In this document: in pieces, positions 1-7,210 of the stretch
Layout: each line of letters starts with the position of its first letter
Numbering within the stretch: position 1 is the first letter of the stretch
Assembly: GCA_003132905.1 (NCBI GenBank)
Contig: PKZC01000403.1
Span: 1 to 16,975 of the forward strand
Direction: 5' to 3'
DNA length: 16,975 bases
Source: Bryobacterales bacterium
GTDB lineage: Bacteria; Acidobacteriota; Terriglobia; Bryobacterales; Bryobacteraceae
Position numbers and translations under genes: made by a program
Notes under the pieces: model-generated
Database searches by the model: none
Told to the model about the DNA's origin: nothing
What the model saw: only the letters and a program-made list of their open reading frames with translations

Positions 1-1
1 C

Positions 2-1384
2 TATCTGTACGATGTACTAGCCAATCCCGATCCGGAGATTCCGTATGATGTCGCGTCGAAGACTCGCTCGGATCTAATCATGGCTACCGGGCGCTCTGAC
101 TTTCCCAACCAGGTGAACAATGTACTCGGGTTCCCCTCAATCTTTCGTGGCGCGTTAGACGTGCGCGCCACAACCATCAATGAAGAGATGAAGCTAGCGG
201 CTACGCACGCACTGGCGGAGTTGGCCAAGCAAGATGTGCCCGATTCCGTTTGCCGACTCTATGGCGTCCAGCGGCTGGGGTACGGGCGGGACTACATTAT
301 CCCGAAAGCATTTGATCCCCGGGTGGTGATTTGGGAAGCTTCGGCGGTGGCGCGCGCGGCCGTTGCGAGCGGCGTTGCCCGCATCCAATTGGATATCGAC
401 GAGTATAGGAATCAACTGGAGAAGCGGCTGGGCAGCACGCACGGAGTAATGCGAGTCATGATACGAAAGGCTCGCAGCAAGCCCATGCGAGTGGTCTTCC
501 CGGAAGGTGAAGAAAGCAAGATTCTGCGGGCGTGCCAGATTCTGGTCGACGAACAGATCGCGAGTCCGATCTTACTCGGCGACAGCGCGAGAATTCAGGC
601 GAAGATCGGAGAATTGCGTCTCCAGTTGGACGATGTGCCTGTCGTCGAGCCGACGGTGTCGCCCCGTCTCGACTACTACATTGACGAGCTTTACAAGATT
701 CGGCAACGCAAGGGTGTAACTCGGAAGGAAGCTGAAGAGTTAATCCTAGGTCCAAATGCGTTTGGCTCGATGATGGTTCGCTTGGGCGATGCTGACGCGA
801 TGATCTCGGGGCTTACGCATCACTACGCCGAAACGATCCGGCCGGCATTGCAAATCATCGCCATGCGTGAGGGCATAACCAAGGTCTCAGGCCTTTACCT
901 TCTCGTCAACCCTCGAGGCAAGCTCTACTTCCTGGCAGACTGCACAGTCAATATTGAACCATCGGCCGAGGAGCTGGCCGAGATCGCGATCTGTGCTTCC
1001 GAAATGGCACGCAGATTCGATGTCGAACCCCGGGTCGCGTTCCTGTCCTTCTCGAACTTCGGGAGCACGCAGCATCCTGCGACCGAGAAAGTGAGGAATG
1101 CAGTGAAGACTGTAAGTCAGCGGATGCCGGATCTGATCGTAGACGGAGAGATGCAGGCCGACACCGCTGTGATCCCGGAAATCATCGAAGAGACGTACCC
1201 GTTTTGCCGGCTCCGGGGAGGTGCCAACGTGCTAATCTTCCCCAACCTCGATGCTGGCAATATCGCGTATAAGCTGTTGGCCCGCATTGGGGGAGCGCAG
1301 GTCATCGGGCCGGTCTTAATTAATGGGCCTCTCCCAACCGGTTCACGTCTTGCAGCGGGGTGCGGAGGTAAGCGACATCGTTAA
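2..1384 (+). CDS. maeB: Malic enzyme MaeB-type with C-terminal phosphotransacetylase-like domain, 5'-partial, frameshifted near the 3' end
   Basis: The reading frame is open from base 2, so the start lies outside the window. The first ~140 visible residues are the end of the malic enzyme NAD(P)-binding domain ([20 protein letters not shown] around bases 101-160). From about base 470 a phosphotransacetylase-like domain follows ([17 protein letters not shown], then [20 protein letters not shown]). The family decarboxylates malate to pyruvate with reduction of NADP; in MaeB proteins the PTA-like domain is regarded as regulatory (acetyl-CoA sensing) rather than as an active Pta. The frame agrees with the family up to GPVL (about 1318), then continues as an unrelated 20-residue tail to a stop at 1384. 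The proper ending is intact in the +1 frame (1323-1454), so the gene as read is frameshifted. The only ATG in frame here, at 80, is internal. Family call is sure; whether the frameshift is biological or an assembly error is not. Confidence 0.9.
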   Translation, partial: YLYDVLANPDPEIPYDVASKTRSDLIMATGRSDFPNQVNNVLGFPSIFRGALDVRATTINEEMKLAATHALAELAKQDVPDSVCRLYGVQRLGYGRDYIIPKAFDPRVVIWEASAVARAAVASGVARIQLDIDEYRNQLEKRLGSTHGVMRVMIRKARSKPMRVVFPEGEESKILRACQILVDEQIASPILLGDSARIQAKIGELRLQLDDVPVVEPTVSPRLDYYIDELYKIRQRKGVTRKEAEELILGPNAFGSMMVRLGDADAMISGLTHHYAETIRPALQIIAMREGITKVSGLYLLVNPRGKLYFLADCTVNIEPSAEELAEIAICASEMARRFDVEPRVAFLSFSNFGSTQHPATEKVRNAVKTVSQRMPDLIVDGEMQADTAVIPEIIEETYPFCRLRGGANVLIFPNLDAGNIAYKLLARIGGAQVIGPVLINGPLPTGSRLAAGCGGKRHR

Positions 1385-1454
1385 CATGGTCGCCGTCGCG
1401 GTCGTCGAGGCCCAAGACGTTCCGGATAGTCGAAAACAAGCGCTGCGCGATTGA
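1323..1454 (+). pseudogene. Out-of-frame C-terminal end of the maeB PTA-like domain
   Basis: Read from 1323, this frame gives [18 protein letters not shown] and then [13 protein letters not shown], the conserved C-terminal strand and helix of PTA-type domains, ending at TGA 1452-1454. It is the missing end of the malic enzyme gene whose main frame stops at 1384. Removing one TTAA from the tandem TTAATTAA at 1316-1323 joins the frames as [15 protein letters not shown], which matches the family's GP-(I/L/V)-L-(M/L)-G pattern without gap. Deleting one G from the GGG at 1325-1327 would also restore the frame but adds one residue to that loop, so a 4-nt duplication fits better. Confidence 0.8.
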
Positions 1455-1532
1455 TGAAACGAATGCCGGCTCCTAATTTCCACAATCGTGTCGAAGATTT
1501 TATGCCTGACGCCACGTAAGGAGTAACGGCGG

Positions 1533-1547
1533 GTGCAAGTATTGCAG
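1533..1547. promoter_or_regulatory. Third copy of the CTGCAA-N3-TTGCAG dyad (one mismatch), candidate enhancer site
   Basis: GTGCAAGTATTGCAG differs from the two perfect copies (6934-6948, 15311-15325) only in its first base. Its centre (1540) is 50 nt upstream of the GG of a -24/-12 match at 1589. The position before the genes for the sensor kinase and NtrC-type regulator suggests autoregulation. That is an inference from the shared sequence; the spacing is about half of that seen at the other two sites. Confidence 0.45.
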
Positions 1548-1588
1548 CCTTCAAGATCACGTGCAGTCGGGAGGCGGACGATTCGAGC

Positions 1589-1604
1589 TGGCAATCGGCG
1601 TGCA
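1589..1604 (+). promoter_or_regulatory. Candidate sigma-54 (-24/-12) promoter upstream of the TPR ORF and two-component genes
   Basis: TGGCAA-TCGGC-GTGCA matches the TGGCAC-N5-TTGCA consensus at 14 of the 16 positions (counting N5 as free), with GG (1590-1591) and GC (1602-1603) at exact spacing. Transcription would start near 1616, giving a leader of about 105 nt to the ATG at 1722. It lies 50 nt downstream of the dyad at 1533-1547. A match of this quality is moderately likely by chance, so it rests on context. Confidence 0.4.
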
Positions 1605-1721
1605 AGGGAAATATTGGGAAGCCCATGCCGGCACACATCCCGATTGACCGGGTCGCGGAGCGTCGACCGAATTCGCGCGGATAACCAGGCTGGGGAGTCT
1701 ACGTCCCAATATAGAGGCTCA

Positions 1722-1985
1722 ATGGCGGATCTTTGCAAGTCCGACGCGGATCACTCACGAAAAGATCGAGACGAGTTGGAGCGGCTACGCCGTTGTTCCG
1801 GGGCAGTGCCATCCGACCCTGACACTCGCTTGCTGTTCGCCAGGAAGCTCTTGGATTGCGAGCGAGCGGACGACGCAATCCTAGAAATTCGCGCGGTAAT
1901 CGCTATGTTCCCCAATCAGCTGGAGGCGCGGAAGCTGCTTGAGTTCGCGCATGAGCTTCGGCTCTCCGGCCGAACGAGCACTTGA
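1722..1985 (+). CDS. Small TPR-like hypothetical protein (87 aa)
   Basis: The product has no signal peptide or membrane segment. Residues ~30-80 (from DPDTRLLFARKLLDCERADD to EARKLLEFAHEL) form an amphipathic two-helix pattern with small residues where TPR units have them, so one to two TPR-like repeats are likely; the first 25 residues are charged and probably disordered. ATG 1722 has GAGG 4 nt upstream. An in-frame GTG at 1533 with a better Shine-Dalgarno (AAGGAG) would give 150 aa, but the extra N-terminus looks non-coding. It sits 102 nt before the histidine kinase and may share its transcript. TPR proteins mediate protein contacts; its partner, if any, is unknown. I do not recognise a specific family. 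Confidence 0.55.
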   Translation: MADLCKSDADHSRKDRDELERLRRCSGAVPSDPDTRLLFARKLLDCERADDAILEIRAVIAMFPNQLEARKLLEFAHELRLSGRTST

Positions 1986-2087
1986 AATCGAAATCGTAGA
2001 CTCCTAATCGGCGCACGGCCCTTGCGTCGTTGGCGTGCATCGGGCCGGGAATCCGAATCCCGCGCGCTACACTCAGATCGGAACCCG

Positions 2088-3452
2088 ATGCTCAGATCTC
2101 AACGGGAGGTGCGGCTCTTCGGCCAGCAATACTGGGCAATTTTCACCGCTTTGGCGATCGTTGCCGTCACTCTCATCAACCTGTTGATTTTCAACCTTCC
2201 GCGTACGCAGGGCCGCATTTTTGCGGTGGATGCATTCAAAGAGGCTCGAACAGATTGGATCCGGCTATTCGTTATCTTCGCATTCCTTGGAATAACGGCC
2301 ACGGCGGCTGCTGTGACGGTGTATTCGTACTTCGCGACCAAGGAAAAACTGGCCCAAGTGCAGACCACGGCGAAGGCGATCCTAGAGAGCATGGTCGGTG
2401 GAGTGCTTACATTGGACGCCGGGGGAGGCGTGACGATCATCAATAGGGCCGCTTGCCAGATTCTCGAAATAGGGTCTGAACCTCCATATCCGGACCTCAT
2501 CGAACTATCTGACAAGCATCGCGCGCTCGCGGTGGCAATCCGCAAAGCGTTGGACGCCCGTCAATACGTGCAGGACGAGGATTCTGTCTTTCTCAATTCC
2601 AGAAACGAGTCGATTGTGCTTCGAACGAGCATTTCCGGGCAGGTTGACGAAACCGGACGGCGAGTGGGAATTGTCGTTCTCGTCAAGGATGTTTCCAACT
2701 TGGTGGCTATGGAGAGCGAACTGCGCAAGCGCGACCGTCTGGCTGCTGTCGGCACGCTGGCTGCCGGAGTGGCCCACGAGATACGAAACCCTTTGAGCGC
2801 GCTCGAACTAAACCTTCGCCTTCTTCGCGACGAGTCGGCGAGTCTTGGCACAGCGAGCGGCGACATCGAGGGATACTTCGAGATTCTATTTGCCGAGACA
2901 CGCCGGCTGAATCGGATCACGTCGAACTTTCTTCAGCTGTCGAGACCCGAACCACTCGCCAGGGTTCCGGTTGCGGTTCATCAGGCAGTGTCGCAGGTGG
3001 CACGGCTGGTCAATCGGGAGGCTCAGGAAAAAGGCATTTCGCTGATCCTCGATCTCGCCGGCGGCGATCCACAAGTACTTGGAAACTGCACCAAGATTGA
3101 GCAAGTCTGCCTCAACATCTTGATCAATGCGATGCAGGCAATGCCGACTGGAGGGGTCATCCACGTCGGCTCTGGCATTAGTTCGTCCGATGGATGCAAG
3201 TTCGTTGACCTGTCCTTTGCCGATCAGGGGATCGGCATTCCCCCGGAAAATCTGCCTCGCCTGTTCGATCCGTACTTTACCACCCGTCCCGACGGAACGG
3301 GTCTCGGGCTGGCAATTGCCGACAGAATCGTAACCGATCACGGAGGCAAGATTCTCGTGGACAGTACACCCGGCATGGGAACAGTCGTGACGGTTTGTCT
3401 GCCCTTGGCTGATGGGGGCGACACCGGCAATACACTGGAGCCGATGGTATGA
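2088..3452 (+). CDS. Membrane-bound PAS-containing sensor histidine kinase (NtrB/AtoS-like)
   Basis: This 454-aa protein autophosphorylates and passes phosphate to the response regulator encoded next. Two membrane helices (about residues 15-36 and 58-82) flank only ~20 external residues, so signal input more likely comes through the membrane or the cytoplasmic PAS domain (~93-205). The HisKA H-box is GVAHEIRNPLSALE with His230. The ATPase domain shows the N box (N343 to N347, NILINAMQAMP), G1 (DQGIGIP, ~379-385), the F box (FDPYFTT) and G2 (GTGLGLAI, 403-410). The frame can be extended to a TTG at 2022, but the added residues look non-coding and membrane helix 1 follows ATG 2088 at a natural distance. 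Its stop overlaps the regulator start by 4 nt (ATGA), a sign of coupled translation. Sensing ligand unknown; kinase call is firm. Confidence 0.95.
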   Translation: MLRSQREVRLFGQQYWAIFTALAIVAVTLINLLIFNLPRTQGRIFAVDAFKEARTDWIRLFVIFAFLGITATAAAVTVYSYFATKEKLAQVQTTAKAILESMVGGVLTLDAGGGVTIINRAACQILEIGSEPPYPDLIELSDKHRALAVAIRKALDARQYVQDEDSVFLNSRNESIVLRTSISGQVDETGRRVGIVVLVKDVSNLVAMESELRKRDRLAAVGTLAAGVAHEIRNPLSALELNLRLLRDESASLGTASGDIEGYFEILFAETRRLNRITSNFLQLSRPEPLARVPVAVHQAVSQVARLVNREAQEKGISLILDLAGGDPQVLGNCTKIEQVCLNILINAMQAMPTGGVIHVGSGISSSDGCKFVDLSFADQGIGIPPENLPRLFDPYFTTRPDGTGLGLAIADRIVTDHGGKILVDSTPGMGTVVTVCLPLADGGDTGNTLEPMV

Positions 3453-4825
3453 AGGGGCGAATTCTGGTAGTCGATGACGAAGCCAACATCAGGAGCGCTC
3501 TTGTCAAGCTGCTCTGCAAGTTCGGTCACAGTGTCGAATCGGCCGGCACAGCTCAGGAAGCGGTTCAACTCCTCCAGCCGGGCAGGTATCGTGTCGTGCT
3601 TACCGACCTGAGGATGCCGGGCGCCGACGGGCTGTCGCTGCTTCGCCAGATCAAAGCGGTGGACCGTACTGTCGAAGTTATTGTCATGACGGCCTACGGA
3701 ACAGTGGAGACCGCCGTGGAGGCCATGCGGGAGGGGGCTTACGATTACATCGAAAAGCCAATCAACCAGGACCGTCTTTCGATTCTGATCGACCGCGTGT
3801 TGGAGAGACAGGGACTCGCCGAAGACAATTCGCGCTTGCGGGAGACGGTCAAAACGCAAGACGAGTTCGGTGGACTGATTGGCAAAAGCGACAAGATGGC
3901 CAGCGTCTATCAGTTCATCGAGATGGTTGCTTCTACCGGTGTGACCGTGCTGATTCAAGGGGAGAGCGGAGTGGGAAAGGAATTGATTGCGCGTGCGATC
4001 CACCAACGGAGTGGGCGGCCGCAAGGCCCCTTGATCTCGCTAAATTGCGGCGCTCTACCGGAGAGTTTGCTAGAGAGCGAGTTGTTCGGTTTCGAGAAGG
4101 GCGCGTTCACCGGCGCCGACGCCGCGCGCCAAGGCAAAATCGAGATGTCGGACAAAGGTACGCTGTTCTTGGACGAAGTCGGGGAAATGAACCCCAAGAC
4201 GCAGATCGAACTGCTCCGTGTACTCGAAACGAAGGAGCTCCGCCGACTTGGAGGATCCAAGCTGATCTCAGTAGATCTCCGGGTGGTGGCTGCCACTAAC
4301 AAAAAGCTGAGCGACGAGGTGGCTGCCGGCAAATTCCGGGAAGATCTCTTCTATCGACTCAATGTGGTGCCGATCTTCGTCCCACCGTTGCGTGAACGGC
4401 GAGAAGATATTCCCCTGCTTGCGGAGCGCTTTCTTCAGGAGTTCGCCGCAAGGTATCAAAGACCGCGGAAACGCCTCTCTCGGGAGGTGACCGAGCTTCT
4501 GATGGGGCTTCCGTGGCCCGGCAACGTCAGGGAACTCAGAAATCTGATGGAGCGGCTTACCGTGACTGTGAGCGATACGGTGGTTGGCACGTTAGATTTG
4601 CCCGAGGAGTATCGTCCCACAACGGTCTCGCAGCACATGCTGGAAATTCCAATCGGCCAGCCGCTGGCGAAGGTCGAGGAAATGATTATTCGAAAGACGC
4701 TCAACGAGGTCACATCGCACCGGGAAAAAGCAGCGCGTATTCTCGGCATCAGCCCGAGGGCTTTGCACTACAAGCTTCGCCGTTACGGGATCGGTGAGGA
4801 TGATGCGCCGACGCCGGCGGTTTGA
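3449..4825 (+). CDS. Sigma-54-dependent response regulator, NtrC family
   Basis: The 458-aa protein has the full three-domain layout. The receiver domain (1-120) carries acidic residues D9 and D10, phospho-acceptor D53 (VVLTDLRMPG), T81 and K103. The AAA+ sigma-54 interaction domain (~142-370) has Walker A GESGVGKE (171-178), the GAFTGA loop that contacts sigma-54 (218-223), Walker B TLFLDE (238-243) and the arginine-finger region FREDLFYRL. The C-terminus is a Fis-type HTH (~422-446, SHREKAARILGISPRALHYK). It should hydrolyse ATP to open sigma-54 promoters from an upstream enhancer. It is coupled to the histidine kinase, and 54 nt separate its stop from the first hyfB gene, with a -24/-12 match between them. 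The most economical target is the dyad repeated at 1533, 6934 and 15311. Confidence 0.97.
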   Translation: MKGRILVVDDEANIRSALVKLLCKFGHSVESAGTAQEAVQLLQPGRYRVVLTDLRMPGADGLSLLRQIKAVDRTVEVIVMTAYGTVETAVEAMREGAYDYIEKPINQDRLSILIDRVLERQGLAEDNSRLRETVKTQDEFGGLIGKSDKMASVYQFIEMVASTGVTVLIQGESGVGKELIARAIHQRSGRPQGPLISLNCGALPESLLESELFGFEKGAFTGADAARQGKIEMSDKGTLFLDEVGEMNPKTQIELLRVLETKELRRLGGSKLISVDLRVVAATNKKLSDEVAAGKFREDLFYRLNVVPIFVPPLRERREDIPLLAERFLQEFAARYQRPRKRLSREVTELLMGLPWPGNVRELRNLMERLTVTVSDTVVGTLDLPEEYRPTTVSQHMLEIPIGQPLAKVEEMIIRKTLNEVTSHREKAARILGISPRALHYKLRRYGIGEDDAPTPAV

Positions 4826-4846
4826 GTTTCGTCGTACGCTGATACG

Positions 4847-4862
4847 TGGAACCCAGCTTGCT
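4847..4862 (+). promoter_or_regulatory. Candidate sigma-54 promoter P1, before the first hyfB
   Basis: TGGAAC-CCAGC-TTGCT matches the -24/-12 consensus TGGCAC-N5-TTGC(A/T) with one mismatch (A for C) and exact GG-to-GC spacing (GG 4848-4849, GC 4860-4861). Transcription would begin near 4873, only ~6 nt before ATG 4879, so the mRNA would be nearly leaderless. No copy of the CTGCAA-N3-TTGCAG dyad lies within 230 nt upstream. The neighbouring sigma-54 activator gene supports it. Confidence 0.6.
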
Positions 4863-4878
4863 ACAGTAGCGATCAGGC

Positions 4879-6924
4879 ATGAACTCGCTCCCCGTTGGCC
4901 AAACCTTTGCCCTTGGTCTTCTGGCCTATGCTGTCGGCGCCTTCGCATCCCTAGTTAGCTGGCGTAAACCAGCGCTGGCCCGCCGTTTGTGCTGTGGATC
5001 GGCATTGGTGGGCGCCGCCCTCGAAGGCTCCGCCGCAATTCTTGGCCTCCTTCAAGGGCCGCCGGTCCGATGGTCGATCTCGTCGGGAATTCCGCTCTTT
5101 GCGTACAGCTTCTCCTACGATGCGCTGGCCGGCTTTTTCAATCTGGCCTTAGCGATCCTTGTGGCCGCGGTCGCGATCTACTCGTTCGGTTATCTGAAGG
5201 AATTCGAGGGCCGAAGGAACATCGGCATCTTCGGCTTCCTCTTCCATCTGTTGATTCTCAGCTTGACGATCATTTTCACTACTGCCAATGCGTATTTGTT
5301 CCTGATTGGGTGGGAAGTGTCAGCGCTCACTGCATATGGGCTGGTGACGTTTTATCACGAAGATCCGGAGACCAAACGAGCCGGACTGCTGTACATCGTC
5401 ATGGCTCACATCGATGCTGGGTGCCTGCTCCTTGGTTTTGCTCTCTTGACTCAGGCCAGCGGCAGCGCCGAGTTCGCGACCTTCCATGCAGCCGCGGCGC
5501 AATTGTCCAGCAGCCATCGGGCGGCTGCGTTTGTACTGTTTTTCCTGGGTTTCAGTATTAAGGCTGGTGTCATTCCGTTTCATATCTGGCTGCCCGCGGC
5601 TCACCCGGTCGCCCCGAGCAACATCTCGGCCCTACTTTCCGGCATCGTGATCAAGGCAGGTATCTACGGTATGGTCCGTATCTTTTTCGATGGCTTGGGG
5701 GGGCTGCCGGCCTGGACCGGTGTGTTCGTACTCATCCTGGGAGTCGCGTCCGCCGTTCTCGGCGTCTTATACGCCTTGATGGAGCATGATCTCAAACGGC
5801 TACTGGCTTACCACAGCATCGAGAACATTGGCATCATCCTCATGGGCCTTGGCTCCGCTTTGATTTTCCGCGCGATGGGACATCCACAACTCGCGGCGGT
5901 GGCGCTGATCGCCGCGATGTTCCACACTCTGAATCACGCGATCTTTAAGTGCCTCCTGTTCTTGGGAGCTGGGTCAGTGCTCCATTCGACGGGGACGCGA
6001 AACATGGAGAAGCTCGGTGGTTTGATCCGTCCGATGCCGGTGACGGCTTTCTGTTTCCTGATCGGAGCGGTCGCCATCTCAGGCCTTCCCCCATTGAACG
6101 GATTTGTCAGTGAATGGCTGACTTACCAGAGCCTCCTGGCTGGATATGGCGCGACCGGAGGTCTCACGCGTATCTTGTTTCCGATCGCCGGCTCCATGCT
6201 CGCGTTGACCGGAGCCCTGGCTGCGGCTTGCTTCGTGAAGGCGTTCGCTATTACCTTCCTTGCGTTGCCACGCGGAGCCGAATCCCGCCACGTGCACGAG
6301 GTGCCTCGATCGATGCTGGCCGGCATGGGCTGGCTGACAGTGGCCTGCGTAGCGCTCGGATTAGGAGCTACTTGGTTCCTCCCGGTATTTGATGCGATGA
6401 CCGGACAGTTACTCGGTCAGCGAGTCGGTGCCAGTCTGATTACCGGTAGCGGTTTGGTTCTATCGGTAGGCACGCCTCATGGAGGTACTGTTTCCACCGC
6501 GATTATTGGTGTTGGGCTCCTGGTTTTGCTGCTTCCTACTGCCCTTTTAGTTTTGGCTAGCGCGAGGCGGTTTGCGCCGACGCGAGGACCGACCTGGGAC
6601 TGCGGGTTGCCCGGCCTTTCTGAGGACAACGAGTACACGGCGACTGCATTCTCGAAAGCGTTGCGGATGATCTTCTCAGCGCTTTACAATCCGCACCGTG
6701 AGATTCAAGCGGTCTTCGACGTGTCTCCCTACTATCCGAAGGAAATCCATTTCGAGAGCGATATCGAGCCTACGTTTGAGAAACGGCTATATACTCCGCT
6801 TCAAGACCTCATCTTGTGGTTCTCCATCAGGATGCGAGCCGTCCAAGCTGGCAGCATCCACGCATACTTGGCGTATATTTTCATAACTTTGGTCGTACTG
6901 CTTCTCCTGGTCTCCCGCCAATGA
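4879..6924 (+). CDS. hyfB: HyfB-like proton-antiporter subunit of hydrogenase-related complex (first copy)
   Basis: This is a 681-residue polytopic inner-membrane protein of the NuoL/MrpA/HyfB antiporter family, expected to carry protons or sodium when the complex turns over. The antiporter core shows the conserved Glu in GWEVSAL (E146), Lys in GFSIKAG (K228) and Lys in GIVIKAG (K259), with HIWLPAAHPVAPSNISALL between the two lysines. The C-terminus has the HyfB signature GPTWDCGLPGLSEDNEYTA and ends in a further membrane helix (HAYLAYIFITLVVLLLL). ATG 4879 is supported by gap-free alignment with the paralogue at 7211. The only Shine-Dalgarno-like bases (AGG) are 1 nt from the ATG, in line with a near-leaderless transcript from P1. 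It is separated from the rest of the complex by 286 nt with their own promoter. Confidence 0.93.
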   Translation: MNSLPVGQTFALGLLAYAVGAFASLVSWRKPALARRLCCGSALVGAALEGSAAILGLLQGPPVRWSISSGIPLFAYSFSYDALAGFFNLALAILVAAVAIYSFGYLKEFEGRRNIGIFGFLFHLLILSLTIIFTTANAYLFLIGWEVSALTAYGLVTFYHEDPETKRAGLLYIVMAHIDAGCLLLGFALLTQASGSAEFATFHAAAAQLSSSHRAAAFVLFFLGFSIKAGVIPFHIWLPAAHPVAPSNISALLSGIVIKAGIYGMVRIFFDGLGGLPAWTGVFVLILGVASAVLGVLYALMEHDLKRLLAYHSIENIGIILMGLGSALIFRAMGHPQLAAVALIAAMFHTLNHAIFKCLLFLGAGSVLHSTGTRNMEKLGGLIRPMPVTAFCFLIGAVAISGLPPLNGFVSEWLTYQSLLAGYGATGGLTRILFPIAGSMLALTGALAAACFVKAFAITFLALPRGAESRHVHEVPRSMLAGMGWLTVACVALGLGATWFLPVFDAMTGQLLGQRVGASLITGSGLVLSVGTPHGGTVSTAIIGVGLLVLLLPTALLVLASARRFAPTRGPTWDCGLPGLSEDNEYTATAFSKALRMIFSALYNPHREIQAVFDVSPYYPKEIHFESDIEPTFEKRLYTPLQDLILWFSIRMRAVQAGSIHAYLAYIFITLVVLLLLVSRQ

Positions 6925-6933
6925 ATTCGGTTA

Positions 6934-6948
6934 CTGCAATTTTTGCAG
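6934..6948. promoter_or_regulatory. Perfect dyad CTGCAA-N3-TTGCAG, candidate NtrC-type enhancer site
   Basis: CTGCAA-TTT-TTGCAG starts 10 nt after the first hyfB stop. Its centre (6941) is 106 nt upstream of the GG of the -24/-12 element at 7046. The same two arms recur at 15311-15325 at nearly the same distance (104 nt) from another -24/-12 element. This is a typical enhancer distance for sigma-54 activators. A short hairpin at the RNA level is the alternative reading, but the repeat of both sequence and spacing favours a protein site. Confidence 0.65.
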
Positions 6949-7045
6949 GAATACTCGCCGCCGCCTGGGCGGAATCTTGCCAAGCCTAATCGTCTGGTGT
7001 CGTCAACGCCCGTGCCGACTGACGCTTGAATTAGTTTCTTCCTAG

Positions 7046-7061
7046 TGGAACTCGATGTGCT
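7046..7061 (+). promoter_or_regulatory. Candidate sigma-54 promoter P2, before the second hyfB and the main operon
   Basis: TGGAAC-TCGAT-GTGCT has GG (7047-7048) and GC (7059-7060) at exact -24/-12 spacing and the same TGGAAC box as P1. Transcription would start near 7072 and leave a leader of about 138 nt before GTG 7211, ending in a strong hairpin. The enhancer-like dyad lies 106 nt upstream. Confidence 0.6.
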
Positions 7062-7176
7062 ACTGGCTATGTACCAACTCCTTGTGTGAACCCATGCTGT
7101 TGTATGTTTTCGGAAAGACTCCGGAAGGGATAGCTTGACTGCTTCATGGATACGACCGATGAAGGACCAAAACTCG

Positions 7177-7209
7177 CCTCGTTCTCCCCGTATGATGGGA
7201 AGAACGAGG
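7177..7209 (+). promoter_or_regulatory. Leader hairpin covering the ribosome-binding region of the second hyfB
   Basis: CCTCGTTCT (7177-7185) and AGAACGAGG (7201-7209) are perfect inverted repeats of 9 bp. One C/A mismatch and an inner CCC/GGG extend the stem around the loop GTATGAT. The 3' arm holds every purine-rich stretch (GGGAAG, GAGG) that could act as Shine-Dalgarno for the GTG at 7211, so the folded leader should hide the start. No T-run follows, so it is not a standard terminator. Confidence 0.6.
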
Positions 7210-7210
7210 C

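Larger units (their letters stand above)
1455..1721. other. Intergenic/leader region between maeB and the small TPR-like ORF
   Basis: I see no convincing gene in this stretch. A GTG at 1533 preceded by AAGGAG (1518-1523) opens a frame continuous with the ORF at 1722. Its 63 extra residues are Arg/Ser rich and look non-coding, but I cannot exclude that start. The region holds a near-perfect copy of the TGCAA-N3-TTGCA dyad (1533-1547) and a -24/-12 promoter match (1589-1604), so I read it mainly as the control region of the downstream two-component genes. Minus-strand frames here are shadows without family resemblance. Confidence 0.5.

Noticed and set aside
1630..1646. GGCAC box about 90 nt downstream of the dyad at 1533
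   Set aside because: It is close to the distance expected from the other two sites, but the -12 position reads CCGA instead of TTGC.
1343..1738. Minus-strand frame of 131 codons over the maeB end and leader
   Set aside because: No family resemblance; it covers the displaced maeB ending, which is clearly coding on the + strand.
3338..4024. Long minus-strand frame (228 codons) opposite the response regulator
   Set aside because: It mirrors a certain gene, has no recognisable domain, and is explained by codon bias of the + strand.
4641..4651. Palindrome TGGAAATTCCA inside the regulator gene as enhancer for P1
   Set aside because: It lies within coding sequence about 200 nt from P1, differs from the shared dyad and occurs once.
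6958..6972. CCGCC/GGCGG hairpin after the first hyfB as a terminator
   Set aside because: The stem has only 5 bp and no T-run follows.
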